From contig CAVWEX010000007.1 of the NCBI GenBank assembly GCA_963754125.1, positions 248,001 through 312,000 of the forward strand: 64,000 nt of DNA. The letters are read 5' to 3'. A model generated the notes under the pieces. That model was not told the origin of the DNA and searched no databases. It was given only the letters and a program-made list of their open reading frames with translations. Made by a program: the position numbers and the translations under genes. This stretch comes from RPQJ01 sp963754125 (GTDB lineage Bacteria > Pseudomonadota > Gammaproteobacteria > Steroidobacterales > Steroidobacteraceae). Shown here piece after piece: positions 41,305 to 50,209 of this stretch. How positions within the stretch are numbered: position 1 is the stretch's first letter; each line of letters begins with the position of its first letter.

Positions 41305-42258
41305 ATGGCCGTCGTGCGTACCCCGAACGTCTTTTCCGGCCCCTACCTCGATCGTGTCGCCCACCTGCGCAAGGATCCGGCCGCCATCGCGGCCGCGCTG
41401 GCCGACCCGGACTCGCTGATCGTCCCGCTCTGGCACGCTCGCAGCCTGGTGCGGTCCGGAGGGCCGGGCTGCATTGCGGCCTTCCTCGAGGCAACCCACG
41501 AGATCCGTCGGACCCTCCCGGACGGCGAGTTGGTGCTGCTCGGCCGGTTCCGCGGCCACGCCTGTTTCGCCGCCGAGCTGGCCGGCGACGCGCCGCCCGA
41601 GCTGGTCCCGGAGACGCGCTTCGAGGACCTGCGCAGCGCCGGCGGCCAGCTGCCCGAGGACGAGGCGGGCCTGCTCGCCTACGCGCGGGCGATGGTCCTC
41701 TGGCGGCAACGGCACCGCCACTGCGGCAACTGCGGCGCGCTGGCGCGCAGCGAGAGCGCCGGCCACGTCATGAAGTGCACCGCGCCCGGCTGCGGCGCCG
41801 AGCAGTTCCCGCGCCTCGATCCAGCGATCATCGTGCTGGTCACCGACGGTGAACGCGCCCTGCTCGGCCGACAGGCTGCTTGGCCGCCGGGCCGCTACTC
41901 GACCATCGCCGGCTTCGTCGAGCCGGGCGAGAGCCTCGAGGACGCGGTGGCCCGCGAAGTGCTCGAGGAGACCGGCGTGGCGGTCGACGGGGCGAGCTAC
42001 CACTCCTCGCAGCCCTGGCCCTTCCCCGCCTCGCTGATGATCGGCTTCACGGCCCGGGCGGCGGCCGACGCCGTCCCGCGCGCCGACGAGGAACTCGAGG
42101 ACGTTCGCTGGTTCACCCGCGCGCAGATCGCGGCCGGCACTCCGCACCTGCCGCCGCCGCAGTCGGTCTCCTTCCGTCTCATCGAGGACTGGTACGACTC
42201 GGGCTCGCCGCTGCCACTGCGCCGGACGCCCGGCGTGGGCCTCTGGGGTTCGCGCTGA
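41305..42258 (+). CDS. nudC: NAD(+) diphosphatase / NAD-cap RNA decapping hydrolase
   Basis: 317 residues. Zinc ribbon HRHCGNCGALARSES with CTAPGCG, the Nudix box GFVEPGESLEDAVAREVLEE followed by TGV, and the NudC-specific SQPWPFPASLMIGF block. It hydrolyses NADH to NMNH and AMP and removes NAD caps from RNA. A small divergent N-terminal domain precedes the zinc finger. Upstream, TTGAAG (41260-41265) and TAGACT (41281-41286) could be a promoter with a short 15-base spacer. Confidence 0.94.
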   Translation: MAVVRTPNVFSGPYLDRVAHLRKDPAAIAAALADPDSLIVPLWHARSLVRSGGPGCIAAFLEATHEIRRTLPDGELVLLGRFRGHACFAAELAGDAPPELVPETRFEDLRSAGGQLPEDEAGLLAYARAMVLWRQRHRHCGNCGALARSESAGHVMKCTAPGCGAEQFPRLDPAIIVLVTDGERALLGRQAAWPPGRYSTIAGFVEPGESLEDAVAREVLEETGVAVDGASYHSSQPWPFPASLMIGFTARAAADAVPRADEELEDVRWFTRAQIAAGTPHLPPPQSVSFRLIEDWYDSGSPLPLRRTPGVGLWGSR

Positions 42259-42277
42259 GCCGTCCGGAACCGCCGGC

Positions 42278-43048
42278 GTGAGCCTCGAGATCCTGTTCCT
42301 GCTCGCGGCGGCGTTCGGCGCCGGCGTGATCGACGCGATGGCAGGCGGCGGCGGCCTGATCCAGCTGCCTGCGTTGTTCGCGGCGTATCCGACCACGCCG
42401 CACCCGACGCTGCTCGGCACGGGCAAGCTCGCCGGCCTCGCGGGCACCACCAGTGCGATCTTCCGCTACCTGCGCCACGTGCGGCTCGACTGGCGGCTGG
42501 TGCTGCCGGCCGCCGTGGCCGCGTTCCTCGCCGCACTCGTGGGCGCGTGGATCGCGACCTCCATTCCGCCCGACCGGTTCCGGGCGCTGGTGCCAGTGCT
42601 GCTCACGCTGGTGCTCGCCTACACGCTGCTGCACCGCGACTTCGGGCTCGAGCACCGTCCGCGCGGGCTGGGGCGTCGCGGCCGGCTGCTCGCCGCCGCC
42701 GGCGCCGGCGTCATCGGTCTCTACGACGGGTTCTTCGGCCCGGGCACGGGCAGCTTCCTCATGTTCCTGTTCGTGCGCGGCTTCGGCCTCGACTTCCTGC
42801 ACGCCTCGGCGTCCGCGAAGGTCGTGAACGCCGCTGCGAACGCGGCCGCAATCCTGCTCTTCGGCCTCACCGGCGAAATCTTCTGGCTGGTCGGCCTCGC
42901 GATGGCGGTGAGCAACGTGACCGGCGCGCAGGTGGGCAGCCACCTCGCGATCAAGCGCGGCAGCGGCTTCGTGCGCGTCGTGTTCCTGCTGGTCGTCGGA
43001 GCGCTGATCACCAAGACCGCCTGGGACGCGCTCGGCGCGGCGGCATGA
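42278..43048 (+). CDS. TSUP family sulfite/sulfonate exporter-like permease
   Basis: 256 residues, about eight membrane segments in two similar halves. FGAGVIDAMAGGGGLIQLPAL in the first half and GVIGLYDGFFGPGTGSFLMF in the second are the TauE/SafE (DUF81) motifs; LLGTGKLAG is also typical. Such proteins export sulfite, sulfonates or related anions. With two sulfotransferases 6-7 kb away a link to sulfur metabolism is possible but not shown. GTG 42278 starts 19 bases after nudC. Confidence 0.9.
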   Translation: MSLEILFLLAAAFGAGVIDAMAGGGGLIQLPALFAAYPTTPHPTLLGTGKLAGLAGTTSAIFRYLRHVRLDWRLVLPAAVAAFLAALVGAWIATSIPPDRFRALVPVLLTLVLAYTLLHRDFGLEHRPRGLGRRGRLLAAAGAGVIGLYDGFFGPGTGSFLMFLFVRGFGLDFLHASASAKVVNAAANAAAILLFGLTGEIFWLVGLAMAVSNVTGAQVGSHLAIKRGSGFVRVVFLLVVGALITKTAWDALGAAA

Positions 43049-43118
43049 TTGTGGGCCCGGTGCGGATGCGGCAGGATTCCGGCCGCGGCCGGCCGGCCGT
43101 CCCCACTCCGGAAGCCCT

Positions 43119-43718
43119 ATGGATTTCCAGTTCGAATCGCTGATCGGCGTTGCACTCGGCATCGGCCTTGCCGCCGCGACCGGCTTCCGCATCTTCGTGC
43201 CGCTGCTGATCGCCGGGCTGGCGGCGCGCTTCGGCTACCTGCCGCTGGGCGACGGCTTCCAGTGGCTCGCCAGCACGGCGGCGCTGGTCACGCTCGGCAC
43301 GGCCGCCGTGTTCGAGACGCTCGCCTACTACATCCCCGGCGTGGACCACGTGCTCGACGTGATCGCGAGCCCCGCCACGCTCGCCGCGGGCGTCGTGGCG
43401 AGCGCCGCCGTGATGATCGACATCCCGCCCTCGGTGATGTGGCCGGTGGCCGTCATCGCCGGCGGCGGCGCGGCCGGGCTCACCAAGGGCAGCACCGCGC
43501 TGCTGCGGGCGAAGTCGGGCGCCCTGACCGGGGGACTCGCCAATCCCGTGGTCTCGACGGTCGAGACGGTGGGCGCCACAGGCGTCGCGCTGTTCGCGAT
43601 CGTCCTGCCGATCCTGACGCTGGTGGCGGTCGTCGCGGTGCTCTACTGGGCGACCCGCAAGGCCGGGCGCGTGCTGTTCGGGCGGCGCCAGCCGCCGCCC
43701 GTGCCGGCCGGAGAGTGA
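43119..43718 (+). CDS. DUF4126 membrane protein
   Basis: 199 residues, five or six membrane segments. GIGLAAATGFRIFVPLLIAG at the start and FETLAYYIPGVDHVLDVIASP are hallmarks of DUF4126, followed by GGGAAGLTKGSTALLRAKSG and VSTVETVGA. Nothing is known of its activity. It is probably in an operon with the TSUP gene, 70 bases upstream, since there is no terminator between. Confidence 0.85.
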   Translation: MDFQFESLIGVALGIGLAAATGFRIFVPLLIAGLAARFGYLPLGDGFQWLASTAALVTLGTAAVFETLAYYIPGVDHVLDVIASPATLAAGVVASAAVMIDIPPSVMWPVAVIAGGGAAGLTKGSTALLRAKSGALTGGLANPVVSTVETVGATGVALFAIVLPILTLVAVVAVLYWATRKAGRVLFGRRQPPPVPAGE

Positions 43719-43742
43719 GCGCCCGCACCGTACAATGCGGTC

Positions 43743-44519
43743 ATGTGCCTGCTCGTCCTCGCCTGGCTCTCGCATCCCCGCTATCGACTGGTGGTCGCCG
43801 GCAACCGCGACGAATTTCACGACCGGCCGGCGGCGCCGCTCGGCTGGTGGTCGGACGTGCCGGGAATCCTCGCCGGGCGTGACCTGCGCGCGGGCGGCAC
43901 GTGGATGGGCCTGTCGCGCTCGGGCCGCTTCGCGGTGGTGACGAATTTCCGCCACGTCGAGGCGGGCGCGCCCGAGGGCGCGCCGTCGCGCGGGCAACTC
44001 GTGCCCCGCTTCCTCGGCGAGGACCGTGCGCCGGGCCCCTTCGTCGAGGAACTCAGCGCGGCGGCGCCGCGATTCGCCGGCTTCAACCTGCTGGTGGGTG
44101 GGCCGACCAGCCTGCACTACTACTCGAACGGCGTGGACGAAGGCCCGCGCGAGCTGCCTCCCGGCATCTACGGGCTCAGCAACCACCGGCTCGACGAACG
44201 CTGGCCGAAGCTCACCCGCACGCGGGCACGCTTCACGGCAGCGCTCGAGGACGAGGATCCCGCGCCCGCCGGCCTGCTCGACCTGCTCGCCGACCGCGAG
44301 TCGGCCGGCGCGACCGGGATAGCGACGAGCGGACTGTCCGAGGAACTCGAGCGCGCGCTGTCGGCGCCGTTCGTCCGGCACGATCACTACGGCACCCGTT
44401 GCTCCACGCTCGTCCGGGTCGAGCACGGCGGGCGCACTGTCGTGCACGAGCGGCGCTTCGACGCACGCGGCGCCGAGAGCGGCTCGAGCCGCTTCGAGTT
44501 CCAGTGCGGAACTCGATGA
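43743..44519 (+). CDS. NRDE family protein (TANGO2 homologue)
   Basis: 258 residues. MCLLVLAWLSHPRYRLVVAG and NRDEFHDRPAAP contain the family's NRDE motif at residues about 21-24, with Cys2 as a possible N-terminal nucleophile after Met removal (Ntn-like fold). GRDLRAGGTWMGLSRSGRFA and GIYGLSNHRLDERWPKL complete the TANGO2 pattern. Eukaryotic TANGO2 affects heme and lipid handling; the bacterial role is undefined. The stop overlaps the tamA start by ATGA (44516-44519), an unexpected coupling to outer-membrane assembly. Confidence 0.9.
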   Translation: MCLLVLAWLSHPRYRLVVAGNRDEFHDRPAAPLGWWSDVPGILAGRDLRAGGTWMGLSRSGRFAVVTNFRHVEAGAPEGAPSRGQLVPRFLGEDRAPGPFVEELSAAAPRFAGFNLLVGGPTSLHYYSNGVDEGPRELPPGIYGLSNHRLDERWPKLTRTRARFTAALEDEDPAPAGLLDLLADRESAGATGIATSGLSEELERALSAPFVRHDHYGTRCSTLVRVEHGGRTVVHERRFDARGAESGSSRFEFQCGTR

Positions 44520-46330
44520 GGGGAAGCGTGCGCGACGGCTGGCTCGGCGGTGCCCGGTTCGCGGCGATCCTCGGCGCCGTCCTCGCCCCGCTCCTCGTGA
44601 CCGTCCCGTGCGGCTCGGCGGGCGCTGCCGACGCAGGGCGCATCCGCATCGAGGTGGATGGTGTCGAGCGCGAGGTCGCGGACAACATCCGCGCCTTCCT
44701 GACGCTGACGCGTTACCTCGATCGCGAGGAGGTCACGGACGCGCAGGTGCGGCGGCTCGCCGACCGCGCCGTGGACGAGGCCGCCGACGCGATGCGACCC
44801 TTCGGCTACTACGAGCCGGTCATCAGGAGCCGCACCAGCCGCGACGATACGAGGTGGATCGTCCGCCTGCGGATCAAGCCGGGCGAGCCCGTGCTCATGG
44901 AATCGGTGGACGTCCGCATCACCGGTCCCGGCGCCGACGAGCCGGCGCTGCGCGCCGTCGCCACCTCGAGCCCGCTGCAACCCGGCAGCCGGCTCGACCA
45001 CCCGACCTACGACCGCCTGCGCAACGACCTGTTGCGGGTCGCACGCGACATCGGCTTTCTGGACGCGGAGCTGACCCGTCGCGAGCTGGTCGTCAACCCG
45101 CCTGCGCGTGCGGCCGCGGCCTACCTCGAGCTCGAGACCGGCGGGCGCTACCGCTTCGGCGCGGTGTCGGTCGAGCAGGACGTGATCGACGCCGAACTGC
45201 TGCAGCGCTTCGTGCGCTTCGAGACCGGGCAGGTGTTCTCCACCGCGCGCATGCGCAACACCCAGTTCGCGCTGCAGGACAGCAACTACTTCTCCACCGT
45301 GACGGTCACGCCGGGGGAGCGCGACCCCGAGACCCTCACCGTCCCGGTCACCATCCGCGCCGATGCGATCAGGCGCCACCGCTACTCGGTGAGCGTGGGC
45401 TACGGCACCGACACCGAGATCCGCGGCCGCTTCGCGTGGGACAACCGCCGCGTGAACGACCGGGGGCACCGGCTACGCTTCGAAGCGACGGGATCCGCCG
45501 TCCTCACCGAGATCATCGCCCGTTACATCATCCCGGTCGGCGACCCCGCGCTCGAGAAGCTCGAGTTCAGCGCCGCCCATATCGACGAGGAACTCGGCGA
45601 CCTCGACAGCCGGCGCACCGAGCTCACCGTTGGCCTGACGCAGGCGATGGGCCAGTGGCAACGCGTGCTGTTCCTGATGCTCAACCAGGAGCGCACGAGC
45701 TTCGCGGACGGCAGCTCGCGCGATGACCTGCTGCTCATCCCGGGCATCAGCTACGCGAGCATGCCGCCGAACTTCCTGACCGGCTGGGTGCGCGACGCGG
45801 CCTACTACTTCGAGCTGACCGGCAGCCCCGAGACGCTCGGCTCCGACGCGTCCTACCTGCGCTTCTACACGCGCGCCGAGCGGGTCTGGCCGATCTCGCG
45901 CCCCTGGTACGTGCGGCTGCGCGGCGAGTTCGGCACGAGCTGGATCAACGACTTCTCGGAGCTGCCGGCCTCGCAGCGCTTCTTCGCCGGCGGCGACCGC
46001 AGCGTGCGCGGCTTCGCGCTCGATGAGCTGAGCCCGATCGAGGAGACCGTCTCGGACACCGGCCAGGTCTCGCGCCAGTCGATCGGCGGCGAGCACAAGA
46101 TCGTCGGCTCCGTCGAGCTCGAGCGCGACTTTCCGTACAATCTTCGCGGCGCCGTCTTCGTGGACACCGGCAACGCCTTCAGCGACTGGGACACGCCGCT
46201 GGAGTACTCGGTGGGGATCGGGCTGCGATGGCGGCTGCCGATGATGCTGATCGGCGTGGACGTCGCCCAGGCACTGTCCGAATCCGGCAAGAGCCCCCGC
46301 CTGCACCTCAACATCACGCAGGTGCTGTGA
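44516..46330 (+). CDS. tamA: Translocation and assembly module subunit TamA
   Basis: 604 residues. A signal peptide (FAAILGAVLAPLLVTVPCGSAG) is followed by three POTRA domains (residues about 35-270; RIRIEVDGVEREVADNI starts the first) and a 16-strand Omp85 barrel. The barrel ends FPYNLRGAVFVDTGNAFSD and LHLNITQVL; RFFAGGDRSVRGFALDEL is the Omp85 VRGF/Y motif. TamA with TamB helps insert outer-membrane proteins and, in newer models, phospholipid transport. Start ATG 44516 overlaps the TANGO2 stop; GTG 44528 is possible. TGATG couples it to tamB. Confidence 0.93.
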   Translation: MRGSVRDGWLGGARFAAILGAVLAPLLVTVPCGSAGAADAGRIRIEVDGVEREVADNIRAFLTLTRYLDREEVTDAQVRRLADRAVDEAADAMRPFGYYEPVIRSRTSRDDTRWIVRLRIKPGEPVLMESVDVRITGPGADEPALRAVATSSPLQPGSRLDHPTYDRLRNDLLRVARDIGFLDAELTRRELVVNPPARAAAAYLELETGGRYRFGAVSVEQDVIDAELLQRFVRFETGQVFSTARMRNTQFALQDSNYFSTVTVTPGERDPETLTVPVTIRADAIRRHRYSVSVGYGTDTEIRGRFAWDNRRVNDRGHRLRFEATGSAVLTEIIARYIIPVGDPALEKLEFSAAHIDEELGDLDSRRTELTVGLTQAMGQWQRVLFLMLNQERTSFADGSSRDDLLLIPGISYASMPPNFLTGWVRDAAYYFELTGSPETLGSDASYLRFYTRAERVWPISRPWYVRLRGEFGTSWINDFSELPASQRFFAGGDRSVRGFALDELSPIEETVSDTGQVSRQSIGGEHKIVGSVELERDFPYNLRGAVFVDTGNAFSDWDTPLEYSVGIGLRWRLPMMLIGVDVAQALSESGKSPRLHLNITQVL

Positions 46331-49300
46331 TGCGCTGGCGCTGGATCATCCTCATCGCCGCGCTGGTCCTGCTGGTCGCCGTGCCGGTCGTGGCCGTGTA
46401 TCGCGTGCTGAACAGCCAGGCCGGCCTCGAGCTCGCGCTCGCACAGTTCCAGCGCCTGCAGAACATCCGCATCGAGGCGACGGGCGCGACCGGTACGCTG
46501 GCCGGGCCGTTGCGCGTGGAGCGCCTCGTCATCGAGCACGAGGCGGTCCACATCGAGGTGTACGACCTGCGTCTGCAGGCGCGCATGCGCGGACTGCTGA
46601 ACGGCATCGTCCAGATGGATCAGCTCGAGGCCGCCCGGATCGAGGTCGTGCTGAAGCGCCGCGAGCCGCCCCCGCCGAGCGAGCCGCATTTCCTGCCGCG
46701 ATTCCTCGAGGTGTCCGCGCCCGATATCCGGCTCGGCGACATCGGCCTCACCCTGCTCGACGGCCAGCGCGTCGAGGTCGCCTCGCTGCAGGCGGCGCTC
46801 GCCATGACGCGCTGGCGCATCGACCTCACGGACCTCGTGGCCGACGACCCGGCGGGCCATGTCGAAGGCAACCTCAGGCTGAGTGCGTGGCAGCCGCTCG
46901 GCCTGCGGGCGGCACTGAACGGTCACTGGCGCCTGCCCGACGAGCGCACCTATCGCTTCGCGGCCGCCGCCCGCGGCAACCTCGGCCGGCTCGGCACCAC
47001 GATTGCGCTCGCGGAGCCCGCGAACGTGTCGTTCGTCGGCAACCTGCTGTCGCTCGACGAGGAGCCGCGCGCCGTCGGCACGCTGCGGGTGACCGACTTC
47101 GACGGTTCGCCGTGGATCGAGGCGGGCACCTGGCCGCTCGCGAGCGGCTCGATCGCGCTCGACGCCCGCGCTGACGCCTTCGGCCTGGACGGCACGATCG
47201 TCTCCGCGGCGCTCGGCCAGGGCCAGCTGCGGGTGCAGGGCGCGGGACAGTGGCGCGACTCGACGCTCGAGCTCGCGTCGCTCGAGGCCTGGCTGCCGCG
47301 CACCGGCGCGACCGCGCGCGTGGCAGGCAGCATCCGCTTCGGCGAAGCCGACCCGGTGCTCGCCTTGACTGGCGAATGGAACAACCTGCGCTGGCCGCTC
47401 GAGGGCGACGCCGCGATCCAGAGCCCGCTCGGGACGTTCGCGCTCGAGGGCGGGATGCCGTACGCCTTCGACGTGCGGGCCGTCACGCAGGTGCCGGACC
47501 TGCCCGACGCCGACTTCACGGCCGCAGGCTCGATCGACCGCGAGCAGGTGCTGCTGGAACGCTTCGACGGCCAGCTGATGGGCGGCCGGCTGCGCGGCTC
47601 CGGTCGGGTCGCGTGGACCGGCGCCAAGCCGTGGAGCGCCCGCCTCAACGGCGAACGACTCGACATCGCCACCGTGCGGCCGGACCTGCCGGGGCGAGTC
47701 ACGTTCGCCGCCACCGTCGAGGGCAACGGCTTCACCCTCGATGCGCCGTGGACCCTGCGGCTCGCGTCGCTCTCGGGCACCGTGATGGGGCGCGCACTCA
47801 CGGGACGCGGCGAGGTGCGGCATCGTGGGGGCAGCTACGAGCTGCGCGGCGTGCGCGTCGCGAACGGCCCGTCGCACGTCGACATCGACGGCCGCTGGGG
47901 AACGAGCATCGACCTGCGCTGGGACGCCGACCTGCGCTCGCTCGCGCTGCTGCATCCCGATCTCGACGGCGAACTCGTGACCACCGGGCATGCACGCGGC
48001 AGCCCTGCACGGCCCGAGGCGACCGGCGAGGCCCGCGTGCGCAAGCTGCGCTACGGCGGGATCACGGTGCAGTCGGTCGAGGCAGCCGTGGATCTCGACC
48101 TCGGCGACCGGCGCGAGTCGAACGTGGACCTGCGCGCGACCGAGATCGACCTCGGCGCGCTGGCGCTGGATTCGGCGACGCTGACCGCGCGCGGCCGCAC
48201 GCGGGAACACACGATCGAGCTGCGCTTCGCCTCGTCCGGCGATCCGGAGCAGGGCATCCCCGGGTTCAAGGCCAAGCTCGCGGCCGACGGCGACTACGAG
48301 GAAGGGGACCGCGGCTGGCACGGCACGCTCCGGGAGACCTCCCTCGTGTTCCAGGACGACAGCGCGGACCTGCTGCAGCCGGCCGCGCTCGAGGCGGGCC
48401 CCGCGGGCATCCGCGCCGCGCCAGTGTGCATCGCGAGTGGCGAGGCGCGCCTGTGCGTCGAGGGCGAGTGGCGCGCCGATCCGACGTCATGGCGCGTGCT
48501 TTACAGCGCCCAGGACTGGCCGCTGCAGCGGCTCCTGCACTCGATGCTCGGCTGGCGCGACTTCGACGGTCGGCTGCAGGCGAGCGGCTGGGCCGCCCAG
48601 GAACCCGGCCGCCCCTGGACCGGCGGCACGACGCTGGTGCTCGACGAACCGACGCTCGACATCCCGCGCAACCAGTTCCGCACCGATCGCGTGTCGCTCG
48701 GCAACGCACGGCTCGACGTGTACGCCGAGCCCGATCTGATCCGCGCGACGCTCGACGCGAACGTGGCCGACAGCACCCGCCTAAAGGGCGAACTGAAGGC
48801 CCTGCGCGCGCCCGGGCGCGACCTGCTCGACCTGCCTCTCAGCGGCGAGATCCGCGGCGAGTCCGCGGCGATCACCGCCGTGCCGTTGTTCGTGCCGGAG
48901 ATCGATCGCTCCGGCGGCCAGCTCGACGGGCGCGTCTCGGTGTCGGGCACGCTCGGCAATCCCCGCTTCGACGGCGAGTTCCACGTCCGAGACGGCCGCT
49001 TCGACCTCTACCGCACGAACCTGCAGCTCTCGAACGTAACACTGGACGGCCGCTTCGTTGGCGATCAGCTGGTGTTCGAGGGCCGCGGCTCGACCGCGCG
49101 CGGCGAACTGCAGCTGGACGGCCGTTTTTCCTGGCCCGAGAACATCATGACCGGGGTGATGCGGCTGTGGGGCGAGGACCTGCAGGTGGCCGACACGCCC
49201 GACTTCCGCATCGTTGCCTCGCCCGATCTCACCTTCACCGCCGGTCGCGACGGTTTCGACGTGACCGGCCAGGTGCTGATCCCGATGGCCCGGATCACGC

Positions 49301-50097
49301 CGCGGGATCTCACGACCACGGTCACGACCTCCTCGGACGAGCGCATCGTCGGGCTCGAGGTCGAGGATCTCGGACCCTCCACGCTCGAGCGGTTGCGCAG
49401 CCGCATTCGCGTCGAGCTCGGCGACAACGTCCGGGTGAACAGCTTCGGCCTGCGCGCCACGCTCGAGGGCGGCGTGACCGTGATCACGCGACCCGGCGAC
49501 GTCGCGCGCGGCGACGGCGCGATCCGCGTCAAGGAGGGCGAGTACAAGGCGTTCGGCCAGTTCGTGCGCATCGTCCGCGGCGTGCTGAGCTACGAGATGA
49601 CGCCGCTCAACGAGCCGACGCTCGACCTCGTCGCCGAGCGCGAGATCCGTCGCGAGGACATCACGGTCGCGATCAACGTGCGCGGCACGCTCGCCGACCC
49701 GTTCATCACGCTCACCTCGGATCCGGCGATGTCGCAGAACGAGGCGCTTTCGTACCTGCTCACCGGCCGCTCCATCAACACGCTGCAGTCGGGCGAGACG
49801 GCCTCGGTCGACCGTGCGGCCGAGAGCCTTGCGTTCAGCGGCGGCGGCATGCTGCTCGGCGGCCTCGGCAGCCGCGTCGGCCTCGACGAGGTCACCGTCG
49901 AGCAGACCGGCGACGAGGACGCCGCGGTGGTGCTCGGCAAGTACCTGTCGCCCAACCTGTTCGTGAGCTACGGGATCTCGATCGCCGAAGCGATCAACAC
50001 CATCAAGCTGCGATACACGATCAACCGCAACTGGTCGCTCAAGGCCGAGGCGGGGCTCGAGCAGAGCGCGGACGTGGAGTATCGGATCGAGCGCTGA
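46330..50097 (+). CDS. tamB: Translocation and assembly module subunit TamB
   Basis: 1255 residues. An N-terminal inner-membrane helix (WIILIAALVLLVAVPVVAVY) leads into a very long beta-rich periplasmic region, an AsmA-like groove able to carry lipids. The C-terminal DUF490 domain has LTSDPAMSQNEALSYLLTGR and ends YTINRNWSLKAEAGLEQSAD, typical of TamB. It bridges both membranes and contacts the POTRA domains of TamA. The length is normal (E. coli 1259). The frame is intact despite its length, in contrast to the many frameshifted genes here. Confidence 0.94.
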   Translation: MRWRWIILIAALVLLVAVPVVAVYRVLNSQAGLELALAQFQRLQNIRIEATGATGTLAGPLRVERLVIEHEAVHIEVYDLRLQARMRGLLNGIVQMDQLEAARIEVVLKRREPPPPSEPHFLPRFLEVSAPDIRLGDIGLTLLDGQRVEVASLQAALAMTRWRIDLTDLVADDPAGHVEGNLRLSAWQPLGLRAALNGHWRLPDERTYRFAAAARGNLGRLGTTIALAEPANVSFVGNLLSLDEEPRAVGTLRVTDFDGSPWIEAGTWPLASGSIALDARADAFGLDGTIVSAALGQGQLRVQGAGQWRDSTLELASLEAWLPRTGATARVAGSIRFGEADPVLALTGEWNNLRWPLEGDAAIQSPLGTFALEGGMPYAFDVRAVTQVPDLPDADFTAAGSIDREQVLLERFDGQLMGGRLRGSGRVAWTGAKPWSARLNGERLDIATVRPDLPGRVTFAATVEGNGFTLDAPWTLRLASLSGTVMGRALTGRGEVRHRGGSYELRGVRVANGPSHVDIDGRWGTSIDLRWDADLRSLALLHPDLDGELVTTGHARGSPARPEATGEARVRKLRYGGITVQSVEAAVDLDLGDRRESNVDLRATEIDLGALALDSATLTARGRTREHTIELRFASSGDPEQGIPGFKAKLAADGDYEEGDRGWHGTLRETSLVFQDDSADLLQPAALEAGPAGIRAAPVCIASGEARLCVEGEWRADPTSWRVLYSAQDWPLQRLLHSMLGWRDFDGRLQASGWAAQEPGRPWTGGTTLVLDEPTLDIPRNQFRTDRVSLGNARLDVYAEPDLIRATLDANVADSTRLKGELKALRAPGRDLLDLPLSGEIRGESAAITAVPLFVPEIDRSGGQLDGRVSVSGTLGNPRFDGEFHVRDGRFDLYRTNLQLSNVTLDGRFVGDQLVFEGRGSTARGELQLDGRFSWPENIMTGVMRLWGEDLQVADTPDFRIVASPDLTFTAGRDGFDVTGQVLIPMARITPRDLTTTVTTSSDERIVGLEVEDLGPSTLERLRSRIRVELGDNVRVNSFGLRATLEGGVTVITRPGDVARGDGAIRVKEGEYKAFGQFVRIVRGVLSYEMTPLNEPTLDLVAEREIRREDITVAINVRGTLADPFITLTSDPAMSQNEALSYLLTGRSINTLQSGETASVDRAAESLAFSGGGMLLGGLGSRVGLDEVTVEQTGDEDAAVVLGKYLSPNLFVSYGISIAEAINTIKLRYTINRNWSLKAEAGLEQSADVEYRIER

Positions 50098-50209
50098 CGG
50101 CGGCTGCGGAGGCGTGCATCTCGCGGAGGTGCGGCTGCGAGCGATTCGCGTTGCGATCTGCACCGGATCGGCGTAAGTAGAGCCTTTGAAACGATCAAGG
50201 AGAGGTTCC

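Noticed and set aside
45865..48321. 818-codon minus-strand frame opposite tamA/tamB
   Set aside because: Low-complexity shadow of the tam genes; similar long shadows lie opposite argH and radC/ggt.
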